NCBI GenBank assembly: GCA_022565595.1
Contig: JAIUML010000034.1
Coordinates: 1 to 41,928 of the forward strand
From: Saccharospirillum sp.
Lineage (GTDB): Bacteria; Pseudomonadota; Gammaproteobacteria; Pseudomonadales; Natronospirillaceae
DNA length: 41,928 bases
Reading direction: 5' to 3'
The notes below the pieces were generated by a model, which was given only the letters and a program-made list of their open reading frames with translations, made no database searches and was not told the origin of the DNA. Within the stretch, counting starts at the first letter, position 1. Each line of letters begins with the position of its first letter. Below, in pieces: positions 7,343 to 15,349 of the stretch. Made by a program: the position numbers and the translations under genes.

Positions 7343-8737
7343 TTACGCCTGTATGGCAAATTCTTTTTGCAACTGCGCCCAGGTCGCATCCAGGGCGCGG
7401 CGTGTTTTGCTCACCAACTCATCAATGTCCGGCGGCGTTATCACCAGTGGTGGCGACATCAGCATGGTATCGCCCGTGGCGCGCAGAATCAGCCCTTCGG
7501 CCAACGCATGGTCGCGGCAGAGCGTGCCCACCCGCCCCTCTTCAGGGTAGCGCGTGCGCCTGACTCTATCCTGAACCAGTTCGACGGCGCCGAGCATACC
7601 GAGCCCTCGAACCTCACCCACCAATGGATGATCAGCCAGTCTTTGCAACTGTGATTGCAAGTATGGTGCCGTTTCTTGTTTTACTCGGGTAATGATGCCT
7701 TCATCACGCAGGATGCGCAGGTTCTCCAATGCCACAGCAGCACACACCGGGTGCCCGGAATAGGTAAAGCCGTGGTTAAAGTCCCCCCCACCCTGCTTGA
7801 ACGCTTCCGCTACTCGGTCGGCGACCATAACGCCCCCGATCGGCAAGTAACCAGAAGAAAGCCCTTTGGCGATGGACATCAGATCCGGCGTCAGACCGTA
7901 ATAATCCGAGCCGAACCATTCTCCGGTGCGACCAAAGCCACAGATGACTTCGTCCACCACCAGCAGAATATCGTACTGGCGCACGATGCGCTGAATCTCC
8001 GGCCAATAGGTATCGGGCGGAATGATGATGCCCCCGGCCCCCTGGATTGGCTCGGCGATAAAGGCCGCGACTTTCTCCGGCCCTACTTCCAGTATTTTTT
8101 CCTCCAGTGCCTTTGCTGCGACCAGACCAAAATCTTCTGGGGTCATGTCGCCGCCCTCGCCATACCAATAAGGCTGGCGAATATGCACTATGCCGGGAAT
8201 GGGTAAATCTCCCTGGGCATGCATGGGCGCCATACCACCAAGGCTGGCTCCGGCAACGGTCGAGCCATGGTAACCATTATGGCGACCAATGATGGTTTTG
8301 CGCTCAGGCTGCCCCTTGATGTCCCAGTAACGGCGAACCATGCGCAGCACGGTATCGTTGGCTTCGCTGCCAGAGCCGGTAAAAAAGGTATGATTGATGT
8401 GCTTGGGTGCCACTTCGGCCAGCATTTTCGACAGAGCCACGACGGGCGGCGTCGCCGTCTTGAAAAACAGATTGTAGTAAGGCAACTCTCGCATCTGCTG
8501 CGTTGCCGCCTGCACCAGTTCTTCACGACCATATCCCAGGTTGACGCACCACAGTCCGGCAAAGGCATCGAGATACTCCTTGCCGTCGCTGTCCCAGACA
8601 CGAACACCCTCAGCTCTGGTGATAACGCGCGCGCCATCGCGCGAAAGGGCACCATTATCACTGAAAGGGTGCAGGTGGTGGCTAGCATCATCCTGCTGCC
8701 ATTGTGCTGTGTTACTGATGCGATGCGCCTCGCTCAT
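7343..8737 (-). CDS. spuC: Putrescine-pyruvate aminotransferase, class III PLP enzyme (SpuC type)
   Basis: This 464-residue cytosolic aminotransferase likely moves the amino group of putrescine (or a gamma-glutamylated or diamine relative) to pyruvate, giving an aminoaldehyde. Class III features include YLDAFAGLWCVNLGYG near the N-terminus, TFFTGSGSEANDT for phosphate binding, LLVVDEVICGFGRTG with the PLP-contacting Asp, and the Schiff-base lysine in SIAKGLSSGYLPIGG. I chose the ATG at 8737, since GAGGTG lies five bases upstream; an in-frame GTG at 8743 is the alternative. Its place between the synthetase and the binding-protein gene is the same as spuC in P. aeruginosa. Confidence 0.9.
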   Translation of the reverse strand: MSEAHRISNTAQWQQDDASHHLHPFSDNGALSRDGARVITRAEGVRVWDSDGKEYLDAFAGLWCVNLGYGREELVQAATQQMRELPYYNLFFKTATPPVVALSKMLAEVAPKHINHTFFTGSGSEANDTVLRMVRRYWDIKGQPERKTIIGRHNGYHGSTVAGASLGGMAPMHAQGDLPIPGIVHIRQPYWYGEGGDMTPEDFGLVAAKALEEKILEVGPEKVAAFIAEPIQGAGGIIIPPDTYWPEIQRIVRQYDILLVVDEVICGFGRTGEWFGSDYYGLTPDLMSIAKGLSSGYLPIGGVMVADRVAEAFKQGGGDFNHGFTYSGHPVCAAVALENLRILRDEGIITRVKQETAPYLQSQLQRLADHPLVGEVRGLGMLGAVELVQDRVRRTRYPEEGRVGTLCRDHALAEGLILRATGDTMLMSPPLVITPPDIDELVSKTRRALDATWAQLQKEFAIQA

Positions 8738-8775
8738 TATCACCTCAATCTATTCGGTTCACAGGGCTGACTGCC

Positions 8776-10128
8776 TTAAACAGTCGTCAGCAAATACTCA
8801 CGTTCCCAGGAACTGATGACACGCTTGAAGCCTTCATACTCGGCCCAGCGAGTAGCAACAAAGCCATCGACAAAGCTTGGCCCCAGAATCTCACGGACGG
8901 CCTCGCACTCGCTCATCATATCCAGCGCGGCCTCAAGGTTGAAAGGCACATCCGGATCTGCCTCGGCACCGGCTCGACCTTGCATGGGTTTGCGCGGCTT
9001 CAGATCCTGCATCATGCCCATATAGCCACAGGCCAGGTTGGCAGCAAAGGCCAGATAAGGATTGGTATCGGCACCGGGCAAGCGGTTCTCGACGCGTCGC
9101 GCTTCAGGCGGCGCATAGGGCACCCGCAAGCCGACGGTTCTGTTTTCTTCTCCCCATTCAATATTGACCGGGGCATTGCCATCGGCACCGGGCAAGTAAC
9201 GACGATAGCTGTTTACGTTGGGCGCAAACATGGGCATCAAATAGGGGGTGTAATGCTGCAGGCCGGCGATGTAAGCCAGAAAGCGCTTCGATGCGGTGCC
9301 GTCTTCATTGGAAAACAGGTTTCTGCCGGTTTTCTTGTCCAGCAACGACTGGTGAATATGCATCGAACTGCCAGGCTCGCCGGTGATGGGCTTGGCCATA
9401 AAAGTCGCACCAATACGGTGCTTCAACGCAGCCTCACGCACCGTCCGCTTGAACACGAACACCTGGTCTGCCAGCGCCAGCGCTTCACCATGGCGGAAGT
9501 TGAACTCCAGTTGGGCTGTGCCCTCTTCATGAATCAGGGTATCGATGTCCAGCTCCTGAGCTTCGCACCAGTCGTAAATGTCTTCGATGATGGGGTCGAA
9601 TTCATTGGCGGCATCAATGCTGAACGACTGCCGGCCACTTTCCTTTCGACCAGAGCGACCTATGGGCGGCTCCAATGGCAGATCCGGATCGGTGCAGCGC
9701 TGAGTCAAATAGAACTCGACTTCTGGCGCCACTATGGGCTTGAGCCCCTGGTCATCATAGAGTTTCAACACCTTCTTCAGCACCGCTCTCGGCGACAGCT
9801 CGATCAGGCTGCCCATACGATCGTAACAATCGTGGATAACCAGAGCGGTCGGCTCATCAGCCCAGGGCACCATGAACTTGGCGGTCTCGTCCGGGCGCAG
9901 AATCATGTCGATGTCGGCCGGATCAAGAATGCTGTAATAGGCTTCATCGTCCGGGTAGTCGCCCGTTGCTGTTTGCAACAGCACACTCTCCGGCAGACGA
10001 ATGCCTTTTTCGGCAATGAACTTGTTGGTGGGCATGATCTTGCCCCGGGAAATACCGGTTTGATCCGGGGTCACGCATTCCACTTCGGTAATGCGGTGCT
10101 GCTTAAGCCATTGACTGAGCTTTTCCAT
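8776..10128 (-). CDS. spuB: Gamma-glutamylpolyamine synthetase, glutamine-synthetase family (SpuB/PuuA type)
   Basis: The 450-residue GlnA-fold enzyme likely ligates glutamate to putrescine or another polyamine using ATP. It begins MEKLSQWLKQHRITEVECVT with DQTGISRGK, typical of PuuA-like members. It has the metal/ATP-site segments APEVEFYL, TAQLEFNFRHG, FMAKPITGEPGSSMHIHQSL and VNIEWGEENRTVGLRVP with the substrate arginine. It lacks the C-terminal adenylylation segment of true GlnA and sits in a polyamine operon, which argues against ammonia assimilation. It follows puuD by 14 bases; the ribosome binding site is weak (GAACGA), suggesting translational coupling. Confidence 0.9.
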   Translation of the reverse strand: MEKLSQWLKQHRITEVECVTPDQTGISRGKIMPTNKFIAEKGIRLPESVLLQTATGDYPDDEAYYSILDPADIDMILRPDETAKFMVPWADEPTALVIHDCYDRMGSLIELSPRAVLKKVLKLYDDQGLKPIVAPEVEFYLTQRCTDPDLPLEPPIGRSGRKESGRQSFSIDAANEFDPIIEDIYDWCEAQELDIDTLIHEEGTAQLEFNFRHGEALALADQVFVFKRTVREAALKHRIGATFMAKPITGEPGSSMHIHQSLLDKKTGRNLFSNEDGTASKRFLAYIAGLQHYTPYLMPMFAPNVNSYRRYLPGADGNAPVNIEWGEENRTVGLRVPYAPPEARRVENRLPGADTNPYLAFAANLACGYMGMMQDLKPRKPMQGRAGAEADPDVPFNLEAALDMMSECEAVREILGPSFVDGFVATRWAEYEGFKRVISSWEREYLLTTV

Positions 10129-10142
10129 ACAGTTTCGTTCGG

Positions 10143-10886
10143 TTATCGCCTGCGGCAGGCGTCACCGAACGCCTCAAAAAGTCGTTGTTGATGGGGGTGA
10201 TTCATGATTTGCCATTCGGGGTGCCACTGCACGCCAAGGCCAAAACGCATGCCTTCAATGGAGAAAGCTTCGATCAGCCCATCGGCAGCAGTGGCTTCAA
10301 CATGCAAGCCGCGGCCCAACTGTTTAATACCTTGTACATGCAGTGAATTAACCTTGATCTGGTCGCACGCCAACAGTTCCACCAGCTTGCCATTTGGCAC
10401 CAGATCTACCAGGTGCGATGGTGCATACTGTTCGACAAGACTGGCCGTTTTCTCTTCGCGATGCTCCTGCAAGCCTTCGACCTGATACAAGGCCTGGTGC
10501 AAGGTACCGCCGCGGGCAACGTTGATCTCCTGAAAACCTCGGCAGGCGGCAAACAAGGGCAGATCGCGCTCCACTGCGGCTGCGATCAGTTGCAGACTCA
10601 AGGCATCCCGACGCTGGTCGTACGATTGTTCCAACTTGGGCGCCTCATTATAGAGCGAGGGATGTACCATAGAATAGCCGCCAGTGAGGAAGACGCCATC
10701 CAATCGATCGAGATAACGACCGACGTCCAGCAGTTCGGTCAAGGCTGGAACCAGTAGTGGCATGACACCAGCGGCTTGCACCAGGGCGGTCAGGTATTTA
10801 TCCCCCACCGTGTGGAAGGGGTGAGGCGCAATGGTCTGTACATCACAGACGACGCCTACAATGGGGATGTTGTGTGCCTGACTCAT
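10143..10886 (-). CDS. puuD: Gamma-glutamyl-GABA hydrolase-like class I glutamine amidotransferase (PuuD/SpuA)
   Basis: This 247-residue peptidase C26 protein would hydrolyse gamma-glutamyl-GABA to glutamate and GABA, the release step of the gamma-glutamylated putrescine route. The start PIVGVVCDVQ and LTGGYSMVHPSLY are typical. The nucleophile cysteine is in LFAACRGFQEINVARGG (about residue 118), and the His-Glu pair is in GVQWHPEW (about residue 223). It is the first gene of the spuA-B-C-potFGHI operon, reading away from a divergent control region at 10887-11137. Confidence 0.92.
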   Translation of the reverse strand: MSQAHNIPIVGVVCDVQTIAPHPFHTVGDKYLTALVQAAGVMPLLVPALTELLDVGRYLDRLDGVFLTGGYSMVHPSLYNEAPKLEQSYDQRRDALSLQLIAAAVERDLPLFAACRGFQEINVARGGTLHQALYQVEGLQEHREEKTASLVEQYAPSHLVDLVPNGKLVELLACDQIKVNSLHVQGIKQLGRGLHVEATAADGLIEAFSIEGMRFGLGVQWHPEWQIMNHPHQQRLFEAFGDACRRR

Positions 10887-10990
10887 GCGGGCAGACCTCT
10901 ATGTTCTTGTTTTTGAACGTGCGACCAAGTGTTCTGTTTTTAACACGTTACCATAAAAAATACTTAACACAAGCCACTCAAAATCCGCCG

Positions 10991-11060
10991 ATGTCAATTA
11001 TTTAAAACATGTCAGACCCTCTTGAGCGCGCTGCTACCGTTAACATGTCAATTATTTTAA
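10991..11060. promoter_or_regulatory. Direct-repeat operator-like motifs in the divergent polyamine control region
   Basis: Two copies of ATGTCAATTATTT followed by A/T-rich bases begin at 10991 and 11045, exactly 54 bases apart. A third partial copy ACATGTCA lies at 11007-11014. They sit between puuD (minus) and the aldehyde dehydrogenase gene (plus). Read on the minus strand the motif contains TTGACAT, so it may also supply -35 elements. Repeats of this length in a divergent promoter region suggest a shared regulator site; which regulator is unknown. Confidence 0.5.
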
Positions 11061-11076
11061 CCACAGGGGCTTGAGC

Positions 11077-11104
11077 TTGGCAGGCAAATCAGGTTAGCTA
11101 TGCT
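11077..11104 (+). promoter_or_regulatory. Predicted sigma-70 promoter of the aldehyde dehydrogenase gene
   Basis: TTGGCA (11077-11082) and TATGCT (11099-11104) are spaced by 16 bases and would start transcription about 25 bases before the GTG at 11138. The spacer is slightly short. The second ATGTCA direct repeat lies just upstream of the -35, a position suited to activation or repression. Confidence 0.4.
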
Positions 11105-11137
11105 GTATCAGTACACTCTGACGACGAGGAGCCTGAA

Positions 11138-12586
11138 GTGGCACACCCCCTGATACGTCAACAGGCCTATATAGACGGCCAGTGGCAGACCGCTCGCTCT
11201 GGCCGGAAATACGCCGTGATCAACCCGGCCAACGGTGAGACCCTTGCCGAAGTGAGCGATTGCGGCAAGGCCGACACCGATACAGCCATAGAAGCAGCGC
11301 ATCGCGCCTTTGACCTTTGGAAGCGGGAGCCCGCCAAAGCAAGAGCCGCCATACTGCGCCGCTGGTTCGAGCTGATCATGCAGCACCAGGATAGCCTGGC
11401 GGAGCTGATGACACTGGAATGCGGCAAACCTCTGGCCGAGTCCAAAGGTGAAGTCGCCTATGGTGCCTCCTTTGTGGAGTGGTTTGGCGAAGAAGCGAAA
11501 CGCACCTATGGCGATGCCATTCCTACCCCCAACAACGACCGGCGCATCCTGGCCATCAAACAACCGGTGGGCGTTTGCACGGCCATTACCCCGTGGAATT
11601 TCCCACTGGCGATGATCACCCGCAAGGTGGCCCCGGCCCTGGCCGCTGGCTGCACCATGGTAGTCAAACCGGCTGAATCCACACCGCTGACAGCCCTGGC
11701 CCTTGCCGAACTCGGCACCGAAGCAGGCCTGCCCAAAGGTGTGTTGAACATCGTTACCGCCAGCCAGGGCAAAGATGTGGGAGAAGTGCTCAGCACCCAC
11801 CCCCTGGTGCGCAAAGTCAGTTTCACTGGCTCGACACCGGTGGGCAAAATGCTGATCAAGCAGGCCGCGGACAGCGTAAAACGCGTATCAATGGAGCTCG
11901 GCGGCAATGCGCCCTTTATCGTCTTCGACGATGCCGACCTCGACGCCGCCGTCTCGGGCGCCATGGCCTCCAAATACCGCAACACCGGCCAGACCTGCGT
12001 GTGCGTAAACCGTTTTCTGGTGCAGGAGGGCGTTGCCCCGGCCTTCGCCGAGAAGCTGGCCGAAGCAAGCCGCAAGTTACAGGTAGGCGATGGCCTGGCC
12101 GAAGGCACCCAGCAGGGCCCGCTGATCAACAGCGCTGGTATGGAAAAGGTGGAAGACCTGTTAAAGGATGCCATTCAGCAGGGTGCGACAGTCGTTACCG
12201 GTGGTCAGCGTCACAAGCTCGGTGGCAACTACTTCGAGCCGACGGTACTGACCGGCGTGAAGCCGGACATGCGCATTGCCCGCGAAGAAATTTTCGGCCC
12301 GCTGGCCGCCATCAGTACCTTCAAGACGGAAGATGAAGCCATTGCCATGGCCAATGACACGCCATTTGGTCTGGCGTCCTATTTTTACACCCAGGACATG
12401 GGTAGAATCTGGCGCGTGGCCGAAGCACTGGAATACGGTATGGTGGGCATCAACGAGGGCATCATCTCTACCGAGGTAGCACCCTTCGGCGGCGTCAAGG
12501 AATCTGGCCTCGGCCGTGAAGGCAGCCAATATGGTATCGACGAGTACCTGGAGCTGAAGTACCTTTGCATGGGTGGGCTTGGTTAA
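11138..12586 (+). CDS. gabD: NAD(P)-dependent succinate-semialdehyde dehydrogenase family (GabD type)
   Basis: The 482-residue aldehyde dehydrogenase likely oxidises succinate semialdehyde (and perhaps gamma-aminobutyraldehyde) in the last steps of putrescine catabolism. Visible are [21 protein letters not shown] with the catalytic Asn, [29 protein letters not shown], the general base in [16 protein letters not shown], the nucleophile cysteine in [12 protein letters not shown] (about residue 287), and EIFGPLAA. The NTGQTCVC variant is characteristic of GabD. The start is the GTG at 11138 with GAGGAG six bases upstream. It is divergent from the spu operon; P. aeruginosa has no such gene at this spot. 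Confidence 0.9.
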   Translation: MAHPLIRQQAYIDGQWQTARSGRKYAVINPANGETLAEVSDCGKADTDTAIEAAHRAFDLWKREPAKARAAILRRWFELIMQHQDSLAELMTLECGKPLAESKGEVAYGASFVEWFGEEAKRTYGDAIPTPNNDRRILAIKQPVGVCTAITPWNFPLAMITRKVAPALAAGCTMVVKPAESTPLTALALAELGTEAGLPKGVLNIVTASQGKDVGEVLSTHPLVRKVSFTGSTPVGKMLIKQAADSVKRVSMELGGNAPFIVFDDADLDAAVSGAMASKYRNTGQTCVCVNRFLVQEGVAPAFAEKLAEASRKLQVGDGLAEGTQQGPLINSAGMEKVEDLLKDAIQQGATVVTGGQRHKLGGNYFEPTVLTGVKPDMRIAREEIFGPLAAISTFKTEDEAIAMANDTPFGLASYFYTQDMGRIWRVAEALEYGMVGINEGIISTEVAPFGGVKESGLGREGSQYGIDEYLELKYLCMGGLG

Positions 12587-12597
12587 CGGCTTAACGA

Positions 12598-12627
12598 GGC
12601 GGGTTTGGCTTGTCGTCAGAACCCGCC
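12598..12627 (+). terminator. Possible terminator stem after the aldehyde dehydrogenase gene
   Basis: Arms GGCGGGTT and AACCCGCC (8 bases, perfect) with a 14-base loop begin 11 bases after the stop codon. No U-run follows; instead the sequence runs straight into the larger inverted repeat at 12625-12737. Confidence 0.4.
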
Positions 12628-12737
12628 CGAGGTGGTGGGTGTACCCCCTGCGGGACGCCGTGGATACGTCCATGTAGGCTCGGATGCGGCATCCATGCCG
12701 CATAACGCCCGCCGGTGGTACACCCACCACCTCGGGC
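12625..12737 (-). repeat. REP-like intergenic repeat element, copy A
   Basis: A perfect 21-base inverted repeat (12625-12645 and 12717-12737; core GGTGGTGGGTGTACC) flanks about 71 bases. The inside holds a second stem, GCGGCAT/ATGCCGC (12686-12701). The segment 12656-12701 read on the minus strand matches 12912-12957 on the plus strand at 40 of 46 positions without gaps. Both lie in the noncoding stretch between two polyamine genes, so this is a dispersed or REP-type element rather than coding DNA. The large stem may act as a bidirectional terminator. Confidence 0.75.
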
Positions 12738-12911
12738 TAGTCATCACGACAACTTTGGCTTTAACGCAGCCTATTTCCAAAACCAACTACCGAAGTTTAG
12801 TCTTTCATGCAATAGCCAGATTTTTATCCGTATGTCTTGTGTTGTTCGCATATGCAAGACTTGTTGGCGCTGTGAGGGCTTGATGCCTGGGTGACCCAGT
12901 CGGGGGAGTCT

Positions 12912-12957
12912 GCAGCATGGATGCTGCAGCCTAGCCTACATGGAAGTATTCACGGCG
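12912..12957 (+). repeat. REP-like intergenic repeat element, copy B
   Basis: This is the inverted second copy of the 46-base core found at 12656-12701 (40 of 46 identical). It includes its own stem GCAGCAT/ATGCTGC (12912-12927). Compensating changes keep the stem: GCGGCAT/ATGCCGC in copy A becomes GCAGCAT/ATGCTGC here, which shows that the hairpin is under selection. Flanks differ from copy A: a GC-rich palindrome lies upstream and CCCGGG-containing sequence downstream. Confidence 0.7.
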
Positions 12958-13061
12958 ACCCCGAATGGGTTTCCCGGGTAGCAAGCCCGGATTCAGGCAC
13001 CGACCAAATGACAACGAATAAAGAAGCCGCCGCATTAGACGGCACCGGTGAGTAACCAAAA

Positions 13062-14423
13062 ATGTCGAATTCAGAAGTCAGTATTTTTCTTCAGCAGCAC
13101 CCGCACATCAGTACGGTGGAGTTGTTGGTCAGTGATTTGAATGGTGTGACTCGTGGCAAGCGCATTGAGCGCGACTTGCTGGAGAAGGTGTTTAATGAAG
13201 GGTTCAACCTGCCCGGTTCGGTGATGGCGCTGGATGCTACCGGCACCACCGTTGAAGAAACCGGGATGGGGGCCGATATTGGCGACCCGGATTATGTCTG
13301 CTTGCCCATTCCTGGCACCCTGGCACCTGTGCCCTGGCAGGGTGAAGACCGGGCCCAGGCACTGTTCAGCATGTATGAGACAGATGGCGAGCGCCCCTTT
13401 ACCAAGGACCCGCGACAGGTGCTGGTGCGGGTGTACGAGCGCTTCAAGCAACTGGGTTATACGCCCGGTATTGCCGTTGAACTGGAATTTTACCTGATCG
13501 ATCGGGAACGGGATGCCAATGGCGGCTTGCAGCCGCCGGTATCGCCTTCCAGTGGTCGGCGCATGAGCTCCAAACAGGTCTACTCCATGGACGACCTGGA
13601 TGAGTATGACTTTTTCATTCGGGATGTAATCGACACTGCCCACGCGCAGAATATTCCTGCTGATACGGTGATCACCGAGTACGCGCCCGGCCAGTTTGAG
13701 GTGAACCTGAACCACTGTGACGACCCTCTGATGGCAGCGGACCATGCGGTGCTGCTCAAGCGTTGCATCGCGCAGGTGGCGCGCAAGTGGGAAATGGAAG
13801 CCACCTTTATGGCCAAGCCTTACATCGAGGAGGCCGGCAGTGGCATGCACATTCATCTGAGTTTGATGGATGCTGAGGGCAACAACATCTTTGCCAGTGA
13901 AGACCCGCTGCAGAACCCCTATATGCGCTGGGCCATGGGAGGCCTGATTGATATGGCCGACGGCGTTCAGGCTCTGCTCGCGCCTTCAATCAACAGCTTT
14001 CGTCGCCTGGCGCCGGACGCCTTTGCACCGACCACCAAAACCTGGGGTTACGACAACCGCACCCTGGCGTTGCGAATTCCTTCCGGAAGCATTGAAGCGA
14101 CGCGCATTGAGCATCGCATGAGCGGTGCCGATGCCAACCCCTACCTGGCCGTGGCTGCTGTGCTGGCCAGTGTCTGCGAAGGGTTGACCAACAAGATTGA
14201 CCCGCCCGAACCGGTAGAAGGGAATGCCTACGACCAGGAACATCCCAGTGTGGCTGATAACCCGCGCGATGCCCTGCGCGCCATGGACAGGGATCCGCGA
14301 GTGAAAGACTGGTTTGGTGCGGAATTTATCGAGATGTATGACATCTGCAAGTGGAGTGAAATTCGGTTGTTTGAACGGCAGATTACACCACTGGAATATG
14401 AGCTTCTGCTACCCTATGTGTGA
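13062..14423 (+). CDS. spuI: Second gamma-glutamylpolyamine synthetase, glutamine-synthetase family (SpuI-like)
   Basis: This is a 453-residue GlnA-fold protein, clearly a diverged paralogue of the one at 8776-10128. Shared segments include the N-terminal DLNGVTRGK, VELEFYLID, GQFEVNLNH, ATFMAKPYIEEAGSGMHIHL, GYDNRTLALRIPSG and RIEHRMSGADANPYLA. By family it ligates glutamate to a polyamine or other amine with ATP. It lies directly upstream of aguB and aguA on the same strand (54 bases to the aguB start), so putrescine made from agmatine could be its substrate. In P. aeruginosa spuI likewise sits beside the spuA operon and near agu genes. Exact substrate is unknown. Confidence 0.88.
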   Translation: MSNSEVSIFLQQHPHISTVELLVSDLNGVTRGKRIERDLLEKVFNEGFNLPGSVMALDATGTTVEETGMGADIGDPDYVCLPIPGTLAPVPWQGEDRAQALFSMYETDGERPFTKDPRQVLVRVYERFKQLGYTPGIAVELEFYLIDRERDANGGLQPPVSPSSGRRMSSKQVYSMDDLDEYDFFIRDVIDTAHAQNIPADTVITEYAPGQFEVNLNHCDDPLMAADHAVLLKRCIAQVARKWEMEATFMAKPYIEEAGSGMHIHLSLMDAEGNNIFASEDPLQNPYMRWAMGGLIDMADGVQALLAPSINSFRRLAPDAFAPTTKTWGYDNRTLALRIPSGSIEATRIEHRMSGADANPYLAVAAVLASVCEGLTNKIDPPEPVEGNAYDQEHPSVADNPRDALRAMDRDPRVKDWFGAEFIEMYDICKWSEIRLFERQITPLEYELLLPYV

Positions 14424-14476
14424 GTGAGAGGCCCTCGCCTTGGCCCCTCACCCCCAGCCAACCAGAGGAGACACCC

Positions 14477-15346
14477 ATGAGACAAGTCACCGTAGCCGCC
14501 ACTCAAATGGCCTGCGGCTGGGATGTTGATGCCAACATCGCCAAAGCGGAACAACTGGTACGTGATGCGGCTGCCCAGGGCGCCCAGATCATTCTGATCC
14601 AGGAGTTGTTCGAGCGTTGCTACTTCTGTCAGAAGCAGAAAGAAGCTTACCTGCACTTTGCCACCCCGGTTGAGCAGAACCCGGCCATTGCCCATTTCAG
14701 CAAGATCGCCAGGGAGCTCAAGGTGGTACTGCCGATCAGTTTTTATGAGCGCGCCAACAACGCCTATTACAACAGCGTTGCCATCATCGATGCAGATGGC
14801 AGCAACCTGGGCGTATACCGAAAAAGCCATATACCCGATGGCCCGGGCTACAGTGAAAAGTTCTACTTCACGCCAGGAGACAGCGGCTTCAAGGTCTGGG
14901 ATACGGCCTACGCCCGCATTGGTGTCGGCATTTGCTGGGATCAGTGGTTCCCGGAAACGGCACGCGCCATGGCGTTGATGGGCGCGGAGTTGCTGTTCTA
15001 CCCCACGGCTATAGGCACCGAGCCACAGGATCACAGCATCGACAGTCGCGACCACTGGCAAACCACCCAGCAGGGTCACGCGGCGGCGAACCTGACGCCT
15101 TACATCGCCAGCAACCGCACCGGCGTCGAGTTCGAAGGTGAGCAAAGCATTACCTTTTACGGCTCGTCATTCATCGCCAATGAACTGGGTAAAAAAGTGG
15201 CAGAACTGGGCCGTGAAGAAGAAGGCATCCTGGTGCACAGCTTTGATCTGGACGAAGTCGCCGCCACTCGCCATGCCTGGGGCGTGTTCCGCGATCGTCG
15301 GCCGGAGCTCTATGCCCCTCTGCTGACCAAGGATGGAGGTCGCTGA
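14477..15346 (+). CDS. aguB: N-carbamoylputrescine amidase
   Basis: This 289-residue nitrilase-superfamily enzyme hydrolyses N-carbamoylputrescine to putrescine, CO2 and ammonia. The catalytic triad is visible: Glu in LIQELFERCYFCQ (about residue 42), Lys in YRKSHIPDGPGYSEKFYF (about 119), and Cys in VGICWDQWFPE (about 155). The start is the ATG at 14477, preceded by AGAGGAG; the open frame begins earlier at 14420 but the upstream residues are not conserved-looking. It is followed after three bases by aguA. Confidence 0.95.
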   Translation: MRQVTVAATQMACGWDVDANIAKAEQLVRDAAAQGAQIILIQELFERCYFCQKQKEAYLHFATPVEQNPAIAHFSKIARELKVVLPISFYERANNAYYNSVAIIDADGSNLGVYRKSHIPDGPGYSEKFYFTPGDSGFKVWDTAYARIGVGICWDQWFPETARAMALMGAELLFYPTAIGTEPQDHSIDSRDHWQTTQQGHAAANLTPYIASNRTGVEFEGEQSITFYGSSFIANELGKKVAELGREEEGILVHSFDLDEVAATRHAWGVFRDRRPELYAPLLTKDGGR

Positions 15347-15349
15347 GTC

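Larger units (their letters stand above)
12587..13061. other. 475-base intergenic stretch with two repeat copies
   Basis: Between the aldehyde dehydrogenase and the second synthetase gene there is no convincing coding frame. It contains a small stem, repeat copy A, an A/T-richer middle (12740-12870) where the promoter of the next gene may lie, the palindrome CTGGGTGACCCAG (12888-12900), and repeat copy B. I could not identify a confident promoter in it. Confidence 0.6.

Noticed and set aside
8980..10191. A 403-residue open frame on the plus strand
   Set aside because: It lies antisense to the spuB-type synthetase and puuD end. The minus strand has clear enzyme motifs; the plus frame has none and no convincing start context.
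12625..12737. CRISPR array or attachment site
   Set aside because: There are only two repeat copies, in opposite orientation, with no regular spacers, no cas genes and no integrase nearby.
12161..12883. Open frames across the 12.6-12.9 kb intergenic region on both strands
   Set aside because: They translate the REP-like repeat and the end of the dehydrogenase gene; no domain or ribosome binding site supports them.
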